Below are positions 8,301 through 15,543 of a DNA stretch of 22,365 bases, in pieces; within the stretch, counting starts at the first letter, position 1, and each line of letters begins with the position of its first letter. Below the pieces are notes generated by a model that saw only the letters and a list, made by a program, of their open reading frames with translations, did not search any database and was not told the origin of the DNA. The translations under genes and the position numbers were made by a program. This DNA is from an uncultured Bacteroides sp. (GTDB lineage: Bacteria; Bacteroidota; Bacteroidia; Bacteroidales; Bacteroidaceae), in the NCBI RefSeq assembly GCF_949298305.1, contig NZ_CASFWU010000041.1:1-22365 (forward strand). The letters run 5' to 3'.

Positions 8301-8792
8301 CGACTGCCGCACGCGCAGCCCCTCCTCGGTCATGGTGGTGGAGAGCAGCTTGGCCTGCCGGGTGAGCCAGGCTATGCTGTCGTCGTCCAGCCCCGTCAGC
8401 GCCTTCAGCCCTGCCTGCGACTCCTCCAGCTTGTTGCGCTCGTCGCGGAAGGAGCGCAGGGCCAGGGTGACGCCTGTCAGGAAGCCGATGATGGTGACGA
8501 TGACGCCGCCGAAGCGGTTGAACCCGTCCACCAGCTTGCCTACGCTGAGGGTGGATTTCTTCGTTTCCTCGTTAACGCCCCGGATTTCGTTGCGGTGGTC
8601 GCGCAGGATGCCCTTCAGGTGCTGAATCTTCTGCATCGTGCGGTTGTACTCCTCGGAGCCGAGGGTCATGTCCTTGATGTCGCGCTGCAGGCGTTTCACC
8701 TCCAGGTCGATGCTGTTGATGTCGTTCTTGATTTCCTTGCCGTCGATGTAGAGGTAGACTCCCCTCTTCACGGTCTTGTCACTTTTTGCCAT
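5355..8792 (-). CDS. phage tail tape measure protein
   Basis: 1145 aa, by far the longest gene, as expected for a tape measure protein, which fills the tail tube and sets tail length. Order of parts: N-terminal coiled coil (about 25-80); a hydrophobic helix (about 92-112); a conserved tape-measure core rich in Ala/Gly helices (about 125-420, with stretches such as GDIKLSEAVDALTLSLNQYG and AVTGTNIAYEQAA); further hydrophobic segments (about 420-530); coiled coils (about 535-700); an acidic Gly/Pro/Asp linker near 695-725; a second long coiled coil; and a hydrophobic C-terminal third. It overlaps the genes on both sides by 8 and 14 bp. With no sheath gene visible, it points to a non-contractile long tail. 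Confidence 0.93.
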   Translation of the reverse strand: MAKSDKTVKRGVYLYIDGKEIKNDINSIDLEVKRLQRDIKDMTLGSEEYNRTMQKIQHLKGILRDHRNEIRGVNEETKKSTLSVGKLVDGFNRFGGVIVTIIGFLTGVTLALRSFRDERNKLEESQAGLKALTGLDDDSIAWLTRQAKLLSTTMTEEGLRVRQSASEILDAYMLVGSAKPELLGNKEALAAVTEEAMRLQAAAGDIKLSEAVDALTLSLNQYGAAADQAGRFANVLAAGSKEGAANIASQARTIRNAGVAAASANVSIEQTVGLIETLAEKGIKDEVAGTGLKKFFLVLQTGADDINPKIVGLNQALDNLAAKNMGAKAIKDMFGEEGYNVASVIMQDIDKVKQYTAAVTGTNIAYEQAATNSSTAAAALDQARNKMKLAAIELGEKLNPAFTVSTNLATNLLKVLPGLIDWLQEYGMTFVTMLVPVAAYVGYQRLMVGYQKSLNLLMVAGTKAGKLLQGSLYLLQAAFYAVTGQAAKARGAMVAFNLVTNLNPYAAMAAAIAAVGAAFVLLYTRANRYLDVQRALNRLEKEANDSIAEQRSRLETLWKIASNHNVSLQHRKEAMEAINKISPQYLGDITLETINTDKAVKAKDEYIKRLKEEAMLKGAQSHIEEESGRLVELQRQLDEAKAGQEEARKSATYAQTGFTAHDAVVVRLEGQVKRTKKAIESYMNIYKELSNSLGGEDGDGSSPEPSGNDDNPEPDGGSGGADPDKFAAAEAAYYRRIAAIKKQYLDDDRMTQAEYSRQMQDAELALLNDKLRVAGLEPKERQQIADKILDTEIKLRDDLRKQEEKEAEENSKQTSTRLQKQYQLAVESATLQHYQLRTSEEDFYAELRRLQDEYFRQMLDDTAVGEEEKNKIREEMRKRDLEDAKEKMEQEAKARRKQYEEQQRMAEMYVDTVSAASQDLGDALGDLLTAQDDAMKNLWKQLLLTAVNAIEQYIRLTYIKALADSIIGLNFVKALGALAKIAAIETAFAAVKGAIGNFYTGGFTPSGDWNQPQGVVHSNEFVANRYAVANPALRPIFDVIDVAQRSGNVANLTADDIAAVASGSRTASAATSPAPATAAGRPAPSTDPALAALLAECNRTLRRLKQRLDEPITAETYLTGKGGINEAQKEYTKIQNNKSRHRTHD

Positions 8793-9321
8793 ATCGCTTC
8801 TCGATGGTTATCTTGTTGAACTTCTCCAATACTTTCCGCAGGGCCTCGTCTCCGTAGTATTCGCCGGACAGGTCGGCCAGCTGTTCTACGTTCCGGACGA
8901 TGGGCGGGTCGAGCCAGGGCAGCGGCGAGCGGCGGATGACGGCGTAGTGCTCGTCGACGGTGCGCATCCGCCTGATGCGGTACTCCGACACCCGCAGGGA
9001 GCGCAGCTGCAGGCGCTTCTTCTTGTCGGCCCAGGCGGAGTGGCCCTTCATGATGACGCCGTCCTTGACGATGTAGCCCCGCCCGGCACCGTATTCGCGG
9101 TAGGCTCCGTATCGCCAGAACCGGAAGCCCAGGCCCACGTAGGCCGCCCCGCCTTCCCGGTCATAGAGATGCCTAGCCGTCAGTTCGCGCGCCAGGCGTC
9201 CGCTGCCTTTCGTGCGTTGCAGGATGCTGACCGACTCGCCCCGCACCCGGCGCGTCCAGTCCTCCACGCCGCGGTTGAACTGCGACGCCCTCATCAGTTG
9301 GTTTTCCTGTACTTCTGCCAT
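8779..9321 (-). CDS. tail-completion/neck-like phage protein (unassigned)
   Basis: 180 aa, GC-rich and strongly basic, with no signal peptide or membrane helix. It lies directly before the tape measure gene and overlaps it by 14 bp. The middle part (VGLGFRFWRYGAYREYGAGR) with flanking basic helices resembles the general look of small HK97-gp10-like head-tail joining proteins, but this is only an impression. The ATG at 9321 sits immediately after the T-run of a strong terminator, so this gene starts a block expressed either by read-through or from its own promoter. Structural role likely, exact role unknown. Confidence 0.55.
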   Translation of the reverse strand: MAEVQENQLMRASQFNRGVEDWTRRVRGESVSILQRTKGSGRLARELTARHLYDREGGAAYVGLGFRFWRYGAYREYGAGRGYIVKDGVIMKGHSAWADKKKRLQLRSLRVSEYRIRRMRTVDEHYAVIRRSPLPWLDPPIVRNVEQLADLSGEYYGDEALRKVLEKFNKITIEKRYGKK

Positions 9322-9323
9322 AA

Positions 9324-9358
9324 AAAAATGCCGTTAACTTTTCGCAAAGCTAACGGCA
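9324..9358 (-). terminator. intrinsic terminator between lysozyme and tail genes
   Basis: Minus-strand RNA: a 7-bp stem GCCGTTA/TAACGGC continues, past one mismatch, into CTTT/AAAG with a GCGA (GNRA) loop, and is followed by ATTTTTTT. This is a near-ideal rho-independent terminator. It ends only 2 bp before the ATG of the next gene in the same direction. Confidence 0.75.
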
Positions 9359-9381
9359 CGACAGAGAGTGAAAAAGGACAT

Positions 9382-9405
9382 CATTTTCGTGCAGTCACGA
9401 AAATG
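9382..9405 (-). terminator. second hairpin directly behind the lysozyme stop codon
   Basis: Perfect 10-bp stem CATTTTCGTG/CACGAAAATG with a 4-nt loop, starting 1 bp after the lysozyme stop. A run of five T follows about 8 nt later on the minus strand, so it is a weaker terminator or an mRNA 3'-end stabiliser. It stands in tandem with the stronger hairpin at 9331-9358. Confidence 0.5.
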
Positions 9406-9406
9406 G

Positions 9407-9928
9407 TCAGGCCCGGAACTTGAAATCGTTGATGCGATTCATCCACCCCTTGCGGAATACTTCCTGTGATGGATTTCGTGTACATATTTCATTCACAAAA
9501 CGAATCCGGTCGGCCTTGATGGCCTCGAACAGCTGCCGCTGGTTGGCCAGGTTGATGCTGGCCACCGTCTGCGGCCCCACGATGCCGTCCACCGTGATTT
9601 GCAGCAGCTGCTGCACGCGGCGGATGGCGGGAGCGCCGGACATCCACAGCCAGTCCACACACAGGTTGGCCACCGACTGGTTGTGGATGAAGTCGGCCCG
9701 GTAGCGGTCCCAGTAGTGCCGCTTGAACACCCGGAACACATCGTCCGTCGTTATCAGCCGCAGGTCGTCGGCGTCTATGTCCCCGTCGCCGTCCTTGTCG
9801 TAGCCGCAGCTGCGCCAGGTGGCGAGGGTGATGCCCATGTTGGTCTTTCCGCCGCGGTCGGCCTCGTGGTCGCTCCATCCGCCTTCCCATTTGCGGATGA
9901 TTTTGAATAGAACTTCTGCCTTTGCCAT
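9407..9928 (-). CDS. GH108 lysozyme (phage endolysin, N-acetylmuramidase type)
   Basis: 173 aa. Residues 14-34 hold the family signature, WEGGW followed by DRGGKTNMGIT. Glu15 in EGG is the expected catalytic acid. The C-terminal half (about 80-170: HNQSVANLCVDWLWMSG, then VDGIVGPQTV) is the peptidoglycan-binding domain normally fused to GH108. Between them, residues 44-56 form an Asp-rich loop (DKDGDGDIDADDL) like an EF-hand/dockerin calcium site, seen in other Bacteroidales members. There is no signal peptide, so it needs a holin to cross the membrane. The membrane-protein gene lies 1 bp upstream. It cleaves host peptidoglycan at the end of the lytic cycle. Confidence 0.92.
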   Translation of the reverse strand: MAKAEVLFKIIRKWEGGWSDHEADRGGKTNMGITLATWRSCGYDKDGDGDIDADDLRLITTDDVFRVFKRHYWDRYRADFIHNQSVANLCVDWLWMSGAPAIRRVQQLLQITVDGIVGPQTVASINLANQRQLFEAIKADRIRFVNEICTRNPSQEVFRKGWMNRINDFKFRA

Positions 9929-9929
9929 A

Positions 9930-10211
9930 CTAAATCAACAGGTAACAGAGTGAAACAAACAGGGTGATGACGCCCGGGACGAGCAGGAAGTCCGCCGGCC
10001 GCCCCCAGTGCGGATGCCACGCCGGAGCCGCCAGCGCGGCCAGCAGCAGGCACACGGCGAAAGCCGCCCAGCACGCCGCCGGCAGTGCCTTGACAGGCAG
10101 GAATGCCAGCACCGCCAGGGCCGTCATGGCCACCAGGGCAAAGATGACCGTCCCTCCCATCAGCCGCTTGGGCCGGTCGCCGTCGTTGAGGTAAAGAATG
10201 AGTTTGAGCAT
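9930..10211 (-). CDS. small three-helix membrane protein, second holin candidate
   Basis: 93 aa. Three hydrophobic helices lie at about 18-38, 42-62 and 74-93, with a basic N-terminal segment (DGDRPKRLMGG). The gene ends 1 bp before the lysozyme start, a spacing that implies co-translation. Size, topology and position fit a holin, antiholin or lysis accessory protein, but a better holin candidate lies at 18831-19388, so this one may be an antiholin or an unrelated membrane protein. No named family recognised. The 89 bp between this gene and the HU-like gene are GC-rich and show nothing clear. Confidence 0.6.
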   Translation of the reverse strand: MLKLILYLNDGDRPKRLMGGTVIFALVAMTALAVLAFLPVKALPAACWAAFAVCLLLAALAAPAWHPHWGRPADFLLVPGVITLFVSLCYLLI

Positions 10212-10300
10212 GGTTTCATGGTTTTAAGTGAATACAGAAATCAGGCGGCCCGCCCGCCGCCGGGGTTCCGGCATCCGGTCGGGCCGCTGCGGTTGCGGGG

Positions 10301-10780
10301 TCAGCCGATGGGGTTGTCGTCGTCACCGCCGCCGGGCTGCGTGCCGCCTCCGGTTCCGTCGTCGGAAGAAGATGCGGCGCTGCCGTCCAGCGGGAGCCAC
10401 TCGATGCCGCCGGGCACCAGTTCGCGCGTGGCGGACGAGCCTCGGGTCGTTCCTCCCTCCTTGGCGGGCGTGAACTGCACGCGCACCGCCTTCAGCTGCT
10501 TCTGGAAGTCGAAGTCCTTCTCCTCCTTCACGCCCTCGGTGGACAGCGTGTAGCGGAACGTGCCCAGCCCGTCCAGGCGGACACTCTTGCCCTGCGCCAT
10601 GAAGTCGGCCAGCACGCCGGCCAGGTCGCCCAGCACGGCCGCCACGTCCGATTTAGACACTGTGCTGATGCGTGCCAGCCGCTCAGCCACTTCTTTCGTC
10701 TCGACGGGGTTTCCCACCGTCACTGCCTGCGGGTAATAGACACCCGTCTCTTTGTTGTACTGTTTCTTGTAGAAAGCCAT
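10301..10780 (-). CDS. HU/IHF-like DNA-binding protein with acidic Gly-rich tail
   Basis: 159 aa from ATG 10780 (MAFYKKQYN), chosen over an upstream in-frame ATG at 10825 because the Bacteroidales HU-like (HU-HIG) proteins begin exactly here. Residues about 1-125 form the HU-like domain: a helical N-terminus (VAERLARISTVSKSDVAAVLGDL), then VRLDGLGTFRYTLS, then strands typical of the fold. The last 35 residues are low-complexity Ser/Asp/Gly (SASSSDDGTGGGTQPGGG region) and should be disordered. HU-like proteins bend DNA. In Bacteroidales genomes such genes are often found next to cell-wall hydrolase genes, as here, for unknown reasons. Confidence 0.82.
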   Translation of the reverse strand: MAFYKKQYNKETGVYYPQAVTVGNPVETKEVAERLARISTVSKSDVAAVLGDLAGVLADFMAQGKSVRLDGLGTFRYTLSTEGVKEEKDFDFQKQLKAVRVQFTPAKEGGTTRGSSATRELVPGGIEWLPLDGSAASSSDDGTGGGTQPGGGDDDNPIG

Positions 10781-10798
10781 AATGATTTGGATTTTGTG

Positions 10799-10864
10799 CC
10801 CGTAGGTCCAAGCCTGAAACCTCAAGGGTCAGAGGCTGAGAGCTTGAGGGTTGGAGGCTGGGAC
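10799..10864. repeat. three degenerate 22-bp tandem repeats
   Basis: Units at 10799-10820, 10821-10842 and 10843-10864 follow each other with an exact 22-bp period. Units 2 and 3 match at 16 of 22 positions, and five of the six differences are transitions; unit 1 is more diverged (12 of 22 against unit 3). They also contain the inverted pair CCTCAAG/CTTGAGG. Downstream, ATAAATAA/TTATTTAT (10878-10897) is a weak AT-only hairpin. Together they fill the gap between the fibre gene and the HU-like gene. Confidence 0.6.
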
Positions 10865-10924
10865 CCGGGGCGGGTTAATAAATAAAGGGTTATTTATGGT
10901 AATCTTGTCGGGTTATTCTACAGA

Positions 10925-13153
10925 TTATGATATTTTTAAATAATTCCTAATACAAGAACCAGCATACTCTGCCATCTTTTTTCTTCCTTCAGAATTAGGA
11001 TGAAGCCCGTCCGTTAGATATGGACCTGTACCTGTTTCAAGCATTGATGAAATCCCACAATTTGAGTACATATCTATAACTTCTACAGAAAAAGCTTTGG
11101 CAATTTCTTTCATTATTTCTATTTTTTGAAGGTTGTTTTCATTTCCACCCGTATATCTTTGTATTGGATATAATATAAATATTTTACATTTAGGAAAAAC
11201 CTCGTGTACTTTCTGAATACACCACTTCATCGCTCCTGCTAAAGTATATAGCATATCACCTGTAGGATATGCAATCCCTGTTGCTATGGCTGATTCTGGA
11301 GAAGTTTTATCAGAGTCATTAGTTCCCATAGAAAAAGCAAATATGTCTGGCTGAGGATATATACCAGCTTGTACTTCTGCAATGAATTTTTGCACGTGAA
11401 CTTTCGCACAATTATTGCATCTTTTTTGGATTTCTACTGGGTCTATTGTACTTTCCCACCCATTACTGATTCCCGCAAAATCTGGGTCGTCATATTCTTG
11501 TGTCTGATAAGTTATGCCATCTAATACTTGTTTTTTACAAGCCCAAGTAGCAGAGCCTACTGCTACATTATGGTGAGTTGCAAATCCTAATTTTTCTGAA
11601 ACTAAATAACTCCATTGATTTCCTGCCGTAATACTATCACCATCAACACCAAAGTTTATATCACTGTATTCTGTATTTGCGGTAAATCCTTTTATTCTTG
11701 GGTCATTTTTTCCTAATTTCTGTATTGTAGGTTTATCTGTAAACGATGTGCTCCAATATATAGGAACCCATTTATTAGATGTCTTACTAAAATATCCTCT
11801 AATTATATTCCAGTCAACCAAAGCATATAGTGTGCCTCTTTCTCCAGTGTATCTTATAACATCACAGTAGCTATAATCAAAATTTGCAATATTTGTATTG
11901 ATATACCTCGCAGCATTTTTTTGTGACCCACTAATCTCCATATCAGTTTTGTCGAAAACCCATAAGTCAAATTGAGTCGCTCCGAATGTTTCAGAGCCTG
12001 AATTAGAATAACAGCTCAAAGCGTTCAACGTAAATTCGTGGTCTTTATACTCATCAAAAGGAACAAAGGCAATGAATTTTATTGCGTTGTTAACAAAATG
12101 TGATTTATAACTATCTCCAACTCTATTCCATATCAAACCGTTACTTGTAAACCCGGATAATTTTTCATTAGTAACTGAATTATAGTCATTTATATATGCC
12201 ATTAAAAATGGTTCCTGTGAGCCTTTTATCTGATTTAAAGTATATCCACTAATATAGATATATTCTGCATTATCAGGAATTGAAAGTTTAACTCTGTTAT
12301 AGATCTCATTTTTATCGTGCCCAATCAATTCGCTTGATATGTATTTATCTTCTGCATCAGTGTATATTGCGCCATATACTATAGCACCATAAGGATTACA
12401 AGTAAGTAAAACTTCTCTTGTCTTTGGAACTTGAATTTTTACACACTTATAATTAGCTTTTGCTTCATGTTCAGTTACCATAACACTATCTCCCGACTTT
12501 TTCCAAAACCCTTCTTGCAAGGCACTGATAGAAAATGCTTCTTTATAAAACAAAAGGCTGTCTATTCCTTTAGAACTAAATTTACATTTAGCTACATACC
12601 CAACGATAGAAGTTGTACTACGATTTGTAACTGCTAAATACTTAGCGTTCATTGGAACACTTATTTCTTGGGTTAGATTCCCTGGACTTGTAGGTCCTAA
12701 TTTAATCAGACTGCTGTTTGAGATTTCATGTGAAGAGTAAAACGCATATTTATATGCAACTGGAGCATCCATATTATATATGGACAATGCTATCTTACCG
12801 ATCCCTTCTATATTGTATTTTTGTACTCTAAAAATAGTCTCTTCTCCAGTTATATTTCCGTCAAAACCTATATACCCATTAATAGTAACATAGTCATTTA
12901 TAATTACCAAATCAGTCTTTAAATCTAACGTCTGATTTATAATATCATTATTGCAATTTACAATATTATTGACATCTACAATGTTATTTTCTAATTCCCC
13001 AACCTTCTTCTCCTGCTCCTCCACATCCTCCTTCTGCCTCTCCACCATATCCACCAGCTGCCCGCCGACCAGCGTGTGTGTATTGCTTTCGGGGAGTTCG
13101 TTGTTCTTGATTTGGGTGGCTGCTGCCAACAATTCTTCGTATGTCTTTGCCAT
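10925..13153 (-). CDS. tail fibre/receptor-binding protein with C-terminal SGNH esterase domain
   Basis: 742 aa. The N-terminus (1 to about 85) is helical with a coiled coil (VERQKEDVEEQEKKVGELENN), as in fibre proteins that dock on the tail. The centre (about 90-490) is beta-rich. The C-terminal 240 residues are an SGNH/GDSL hydrolase: block I GDSIT with the nucleophile Ser507, block II Gly near 533, block III GTND at 610-613 and block V DGLHP with Asp715 and His718. Phage SGNH domains remove acetyl or other ester groups from surface glycans, so this would modify the capsule or O-antigen during adsorption (inference). The first roughly 50 codons are GC-rich like the late genes; the rest is strongly AT-rich, indicating replacement of the receptor-binding part by recombination. 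Confidence 0.85.
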   Translation of the reverse strand: MAKTYEELLAAATQIKNNELPESNTHTLVGGQLVDMVERQKEDVEEQEKKVGELENNIVDVNNIVNCNNDIINQTLDLKTDLVIINDYVTINGYIGFDGNITGEETIFRVQKYNIEGIGKIALSIYNMDAPVAYKYAFYSSHEISNSSLIKLGPTSPGNLTQEISVPMNAKYLAVTNRSTTSIVGYVAKCKFSSKGIDSLLFYKEAFSISALQEGFWKKSGDSVMVTEHEAKANYKCVKIQVPKTREVLLTCNPYGAIVYGAIYTDAEDKYISSELIGHDKNEIYNRVKLSIPDNAEYIYISGYTLNQIKGSQEPFLMAYINDYNSVTNEKLSGFTSNGLIWNRVGDSYKSHFVNNAIKFIAFVPFDEYKDHEFTLNALSCYSNSGSETFGATQFDLWVFDKTDMEISGSQKNAARYINTNIANFDYSYCDVIRYTGERGTLYALVDWNIIRGYFSKTSNKWVPIYWSTSFTDKPTIQKLGKNDPRIKGFTANTEYSDINFGVDGDSITAGNQWSYLVSEKLGFATHHNVAVGSATWACKKQVLDGITYQTQEYDDPDFAGISNGWESTIDPVEIQKRCNNCAKVHVQKFIAEVQAGIYPQPDIFAFSMGTNDSDKTSPESAIATGIAYPTGDMLYTLAGAMKWCIQKVHEVFPKCKIFILYPIQRYTGGNENNLQKIEIMKEIAKAFSVEVIDMYSNCGISSMLETGTGPYLTDGLHPNSEGRKKMAEYAGSCIRNYLKIS

Positions 13154-13164
13154 AATCGTAGTGT

Positions 13165-13641
13165 TTAAGTGAATAGTTCTTTGCAGTTGATGGGCTTGTA
13201 GGGTTCCTCCACCTGCAGGGCGGCCATCACGCCATACTGCTGGTTGTCGTGGTTGGCCACGTACTCCACCTCCACCTGCTCCAGGGAGAAGGAGAGGCGG
13301 AGGAGGCGACGGCGGCGGTCGTCCACCAGGCGGTTGAGAAAGCTGTCGAGGATGGATTCGCAGCGGCTGAGGGCGCGGTCTATCCCGGCGTAGTCGGACG
13401 TGTCTGCAACGTGGTCGACGATGAACAGCAGGTATTCGCGGACCTTGGTGTACTGGCCGGGAGACCCGCCGTAGTCGAAGCCGCCGCCGCGGTCCACGAT
13501 GACCGCCGGATAGCGCAGCACGCTGTCGATGGACGTGTGGCGGACCCGCTCCGAGGAGAGGAAATGGATGTGGCCGTCCGCCTTGTCGCGGATGTCCACG
13601 TGCCTTTCGGCCAAATGCTCTATGTAGTCTATCAAGTTCAT
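13165..13641 (-). CDS. phage morphogenesis protein, tail-terminator-like position
   Basis: 158 aa from ATG 13641, which overlaps the stop of the preceding gene as ATGA. A longer open frame in this register extends upstream but is only the out-of-frame shadow of that preceding gene, hence this start. The protein opens with an amphipathic helix (MNLIDYIEHLAERHVDI), then short strands and a second helix (IDRALSRCESILDSFLNRL), and ends with strands. Size and a helix-strand make-up of this kind fit minor tail proteins such as tail terminators, but no motif proves it. Very Arg/Asp-rich, with no membrane segment. Conserved coupling to its neighbour suggests a joint role in assembly. Confidence 0.6.
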   Translation of the reverse strand: MNLIDYIEHLAERHVDIRDKADGHIHFLSSERVRHTSIDSVLRYPAVIVDRGGGFDYGGSPGQYTKVREYLLFIVDHVADTSDYAGIDRALSRCESILDSFLNRLVDDRRRRLLRLSFSLEQVEVEYVANHDNQQYGVMAALQVEEPYKPINCKELFT

Positions 13642-14432
13642 CTTTTCTTGGTTTGGGCGTCGCGGATTCGTCTGTTCAGCAGCCGGAAGGCGGTGGTGGC
13701 GGGCATCTGGCGGAACTTGTCCATCTGCGCCACGTTGTCGCCGACGAATGCGTCGAAGATGTCCAGCCAGTTCACCGTGTGGGAAGCCGGCTTCTGCCGT
13801 CGGTCCGGCGGATTGTCGGGGCCGTCGTCCGTCGGAAAGAGCCAGGGGAACGAGTGCGAGAGCCAGCATCTGACGAACACGTAGTTCAGGAAGATGGCGT
13901 ACTTCGCCGTTCGGTCCTCGCGTGCCAGCTGCTTCCGTCGGCGGGCGGGGTTGAGCACCTTCGGGTGCGAAAATAGGCCTTTCCGGGCGTCGGGAGGTAG
14001 GACAACGTGCTCGGCCGGGAGGAGGTAGAGCAGGGAGACGAAGTGGTCGAGCGAGGCGTCGAGCCCGTCGCGGACGTAGCGGCTGAAGGCGGTGTCGGCC
14101 AGCATGAAGTGCTCGAAGGTGATGCCCTTGAGCCGCACGCCGGGGGCCCGCAACCTGCCCAGCGAGGGCAGGATGAAGCGGTCCAGCCGCACGCGGCAGT
14201 CGCCCAGGAACTCGGTGAGCTTCGTCAGGCTGTAGAGCTGGTAATCGTCGAGCAGGCGGGCAGGCAGGCCGAAGAACGTGGCCAGGAACCGCTCGGGCTC
14301 CACCTCCTGCCGGTAGAGGGCGGCCACCTGCAGGAACTGCTGCGGCGTGAGCTCGGCCCACGACTCGGGCACCACCCGCACACAGCGGTGGCTGATGCCC
14401 CAACGGCGGTATTCGAGGACGAGCGTTTTCAT
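13638..14432 (-). CDS. uncharacterised phage late protein
   Basis: 264 aa, GC-rich, start ATG 14432 overlapping the end of the previous gene by 4 bp and end overlapping the next by 4 bp, so it is coupled on both sides. Predicted mostly helical (LTPQQFLQVAALYRQEVEPE, then PARLLDDYQLYSLTKLTEFL), with a basic middle (NPARRRKQLAREDRTAKYAI) and a charged C-terminus. The first third has the spacing of small helical chaperone or assembly proteins, but I recognise no family. No signal peptide or true membrane helix. Its place between the connector-like and tail-terminator-like genes suggests head-tail joining or tail assembly. Confidence 0.6.
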   Translation of the reverse strand: MKTLVLEYRRWGISHRCVRVVPESWAELTPQQFLQVAALYRQEVEPERFLATFFGLPARLLDDYQLYSLTKLTEFLGDCRVRLDRFILPSLGRLRAPGVRLKGITFEHFMLADTAFSRYVRDGLDASLDHFVSLLYLLPAEHVVLPPDARKGLFSHPKVLNPARRRKQLAREDRTAKYAIFLNYVFVRCWLSHSFPWLFPTDDGPDNPPDRRQKPASHTVNWLDIFDAFVGDNVAQMDKFRQMPATTAFRLLNRRIRDAQTKKR

Positions 14433-15418
14433 GCCCAGAAGGTGCGTTTGCGGTCGTTGTCACGGTCAAAGACCTGCTGCGGGCTGCCGGCGTCGAACTC
14501 GGCGAAGTGGGTGCGGACGACCTGCCGGAGGGCGGTCATGTACATGTCGGCATCGGCCTTCAGGTTCTGTATCTGCATGGCGATGCGGTCGGTACCCAGG
14601 GGCTGCCGCTTCTCGTTGCCCTTCTCGCCCGCCTCGATGGTGCTGAAGTACAGGCCGCGGTCGGTCAGGCTGCCCGTCTCCATCATCAGGCGGCGCACGG
14701 CCATGGCCACGACGTAGTTGGCACAGGCCCGGCGCAGCTGCTCCACCTGCCGGAGGGCCTCTTCGTCGGCGGGCGGATTATTCAGGCTGCCGACGAGGTG
14801 GGCATAGAGCTTCCCGCCGATGGCCGGCACGAGCAGCATCTCTTCCACGAAACGCAGGTGGGGCTGGAGGCGGAGGAAGATGATGCGGCTGCCGTTGATG
14901 AAGACCACGCTGTTGACGTCGTCCGTGGTGCGGACGATGGCCGACCGGAGGCGGAGGCAGGCGTCGGACTTCTCGAACTCGGGGTAGAGGTCGAGGTGGG
15001 TATAGAGGTAGTCGAGCAGCTGGTCGAGGGCGTTGAAGCCCTTGTTCTTGTAGCCCTGCCGCAGGTTGTCCTCCTGGTACTTGTAGGCAGGCTTCAGGGT
15101 GCCGTTCTCAGACTCCTGCCGCTGGAAGCCCGCGTCGGTGATGCGGACGCTGATGGCGTCGAACTCGTACCACAGCGCCAGGTTGGCGTTGGCCCGGCGG
15201 GCAATGTCGAGCAGGCGGACGTCTTCTTCTTTCGGTTCCGGCTCCTCGCAGACGGCCTCCAGGCGGGCGGCCATCTCCTCGCCCAGCAGGGGGACGATGA
15301 ACAGGTTGTAGGCATTGCGCAGCGGCGTGGCCATCATGGCATAGCTGACGGCGGTGTTGACTTTGATGTAGGCCCGGATGGTGTCGCCATCGAGCCAGGT
15401 GTGTTCGGAGAAAAGCAT
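14429..15418 (-). CDS. head-tail connector-like phage protein
   Basis: 329 aa, the first gene after portal, from which it is separated by a repeat-filled 125-bp gap. The sequence is helical and Leu/Arg/Glu-rich, beginning MLFSEHTWLDGDTIRAYI. It resembles an uncharacterised family common in Bacteroidales prophages (I believe DUF6712, not certain). Position right behind portal and helical composition fit an adaptor or connector. I considered it as a capsid protein and rejected that: there is no HK97-like beta pattern, E-loop or protease-type N-terminal domain. Translationally coupled to the next gene. Confidence 0.6.
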   Translation of the reverse strand: MLFSEHTWLDGDTIRAYIKVNTAVSYAMMATPLRNAYNLFIVPLLGEEMAARLEAVCEEPEPKEEDVRLLDIARRANANLALWYEFDAISVRITDAGFQRQESENGTLKPAYKYQEDNLRQGYKNKGFNALDQLLDYLYTHLDLYPEFEKSDACLRLRSAIVRTTDDVNSVVFINGSRIIFLRLQPHLRFVEEMLLVPAIGGKLYAHLVGSLNNPPADEEALRQVEQLRRACANYVVAMAVRRLMMETGSLTDRGLYFSTIEAGEKGNEKRQPLGTDRIAMQIQNLKADADMYMTALRQVVRTHFAEFDAGSPQQVFDRDNDRKRTFWA

Positions 15419-15429
15419 TTTGATAGCGG

Positions 15430-15543
15430 TTAGGGGTTAATGGTGAATGGTTAATGGTTAATGGTTAATGGTGAATGGTTAATGGTGAATAATGGTTAGG
15501 GGTTGTTGGGAGAAATTGACCATTAACCATTCACCATTCACCA
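15430..15543. repeat. TTAATGG/GTGAATGG intergenic repeat with inverted copy
   Basis: Seven-base units alternating TTAATGG and TGAATGG run from about 15430 to 15500. A complementary series (CCATTAACCATTCACCATTC...) at about 15520-15543 would pair with them to form a long hairpin. The repeat ends exactly at the portal stop codon and nearly reaches the next start, so it is the whole intergenic region. The same family appears upstream of portal. Confidence 0.75.

Noticed and set aside
6294..8819. 841-aa open frame on the plus strand
   Set aside because: It is the antisense shadow of the tape measure gene; the GC-rich codon pattern keeps the opposite frame open. Its product is a low-complexity Gly/Val/Leu/His/Gln sequence without domain.
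13642..14469. Upstream extension of the 158-aa gene to a 434-aa protein
   Set aside because: The extension is out of frame with the convincing 264-aa gene that covers the same DNA, and is Pro/Arg/Ala-rich noise.
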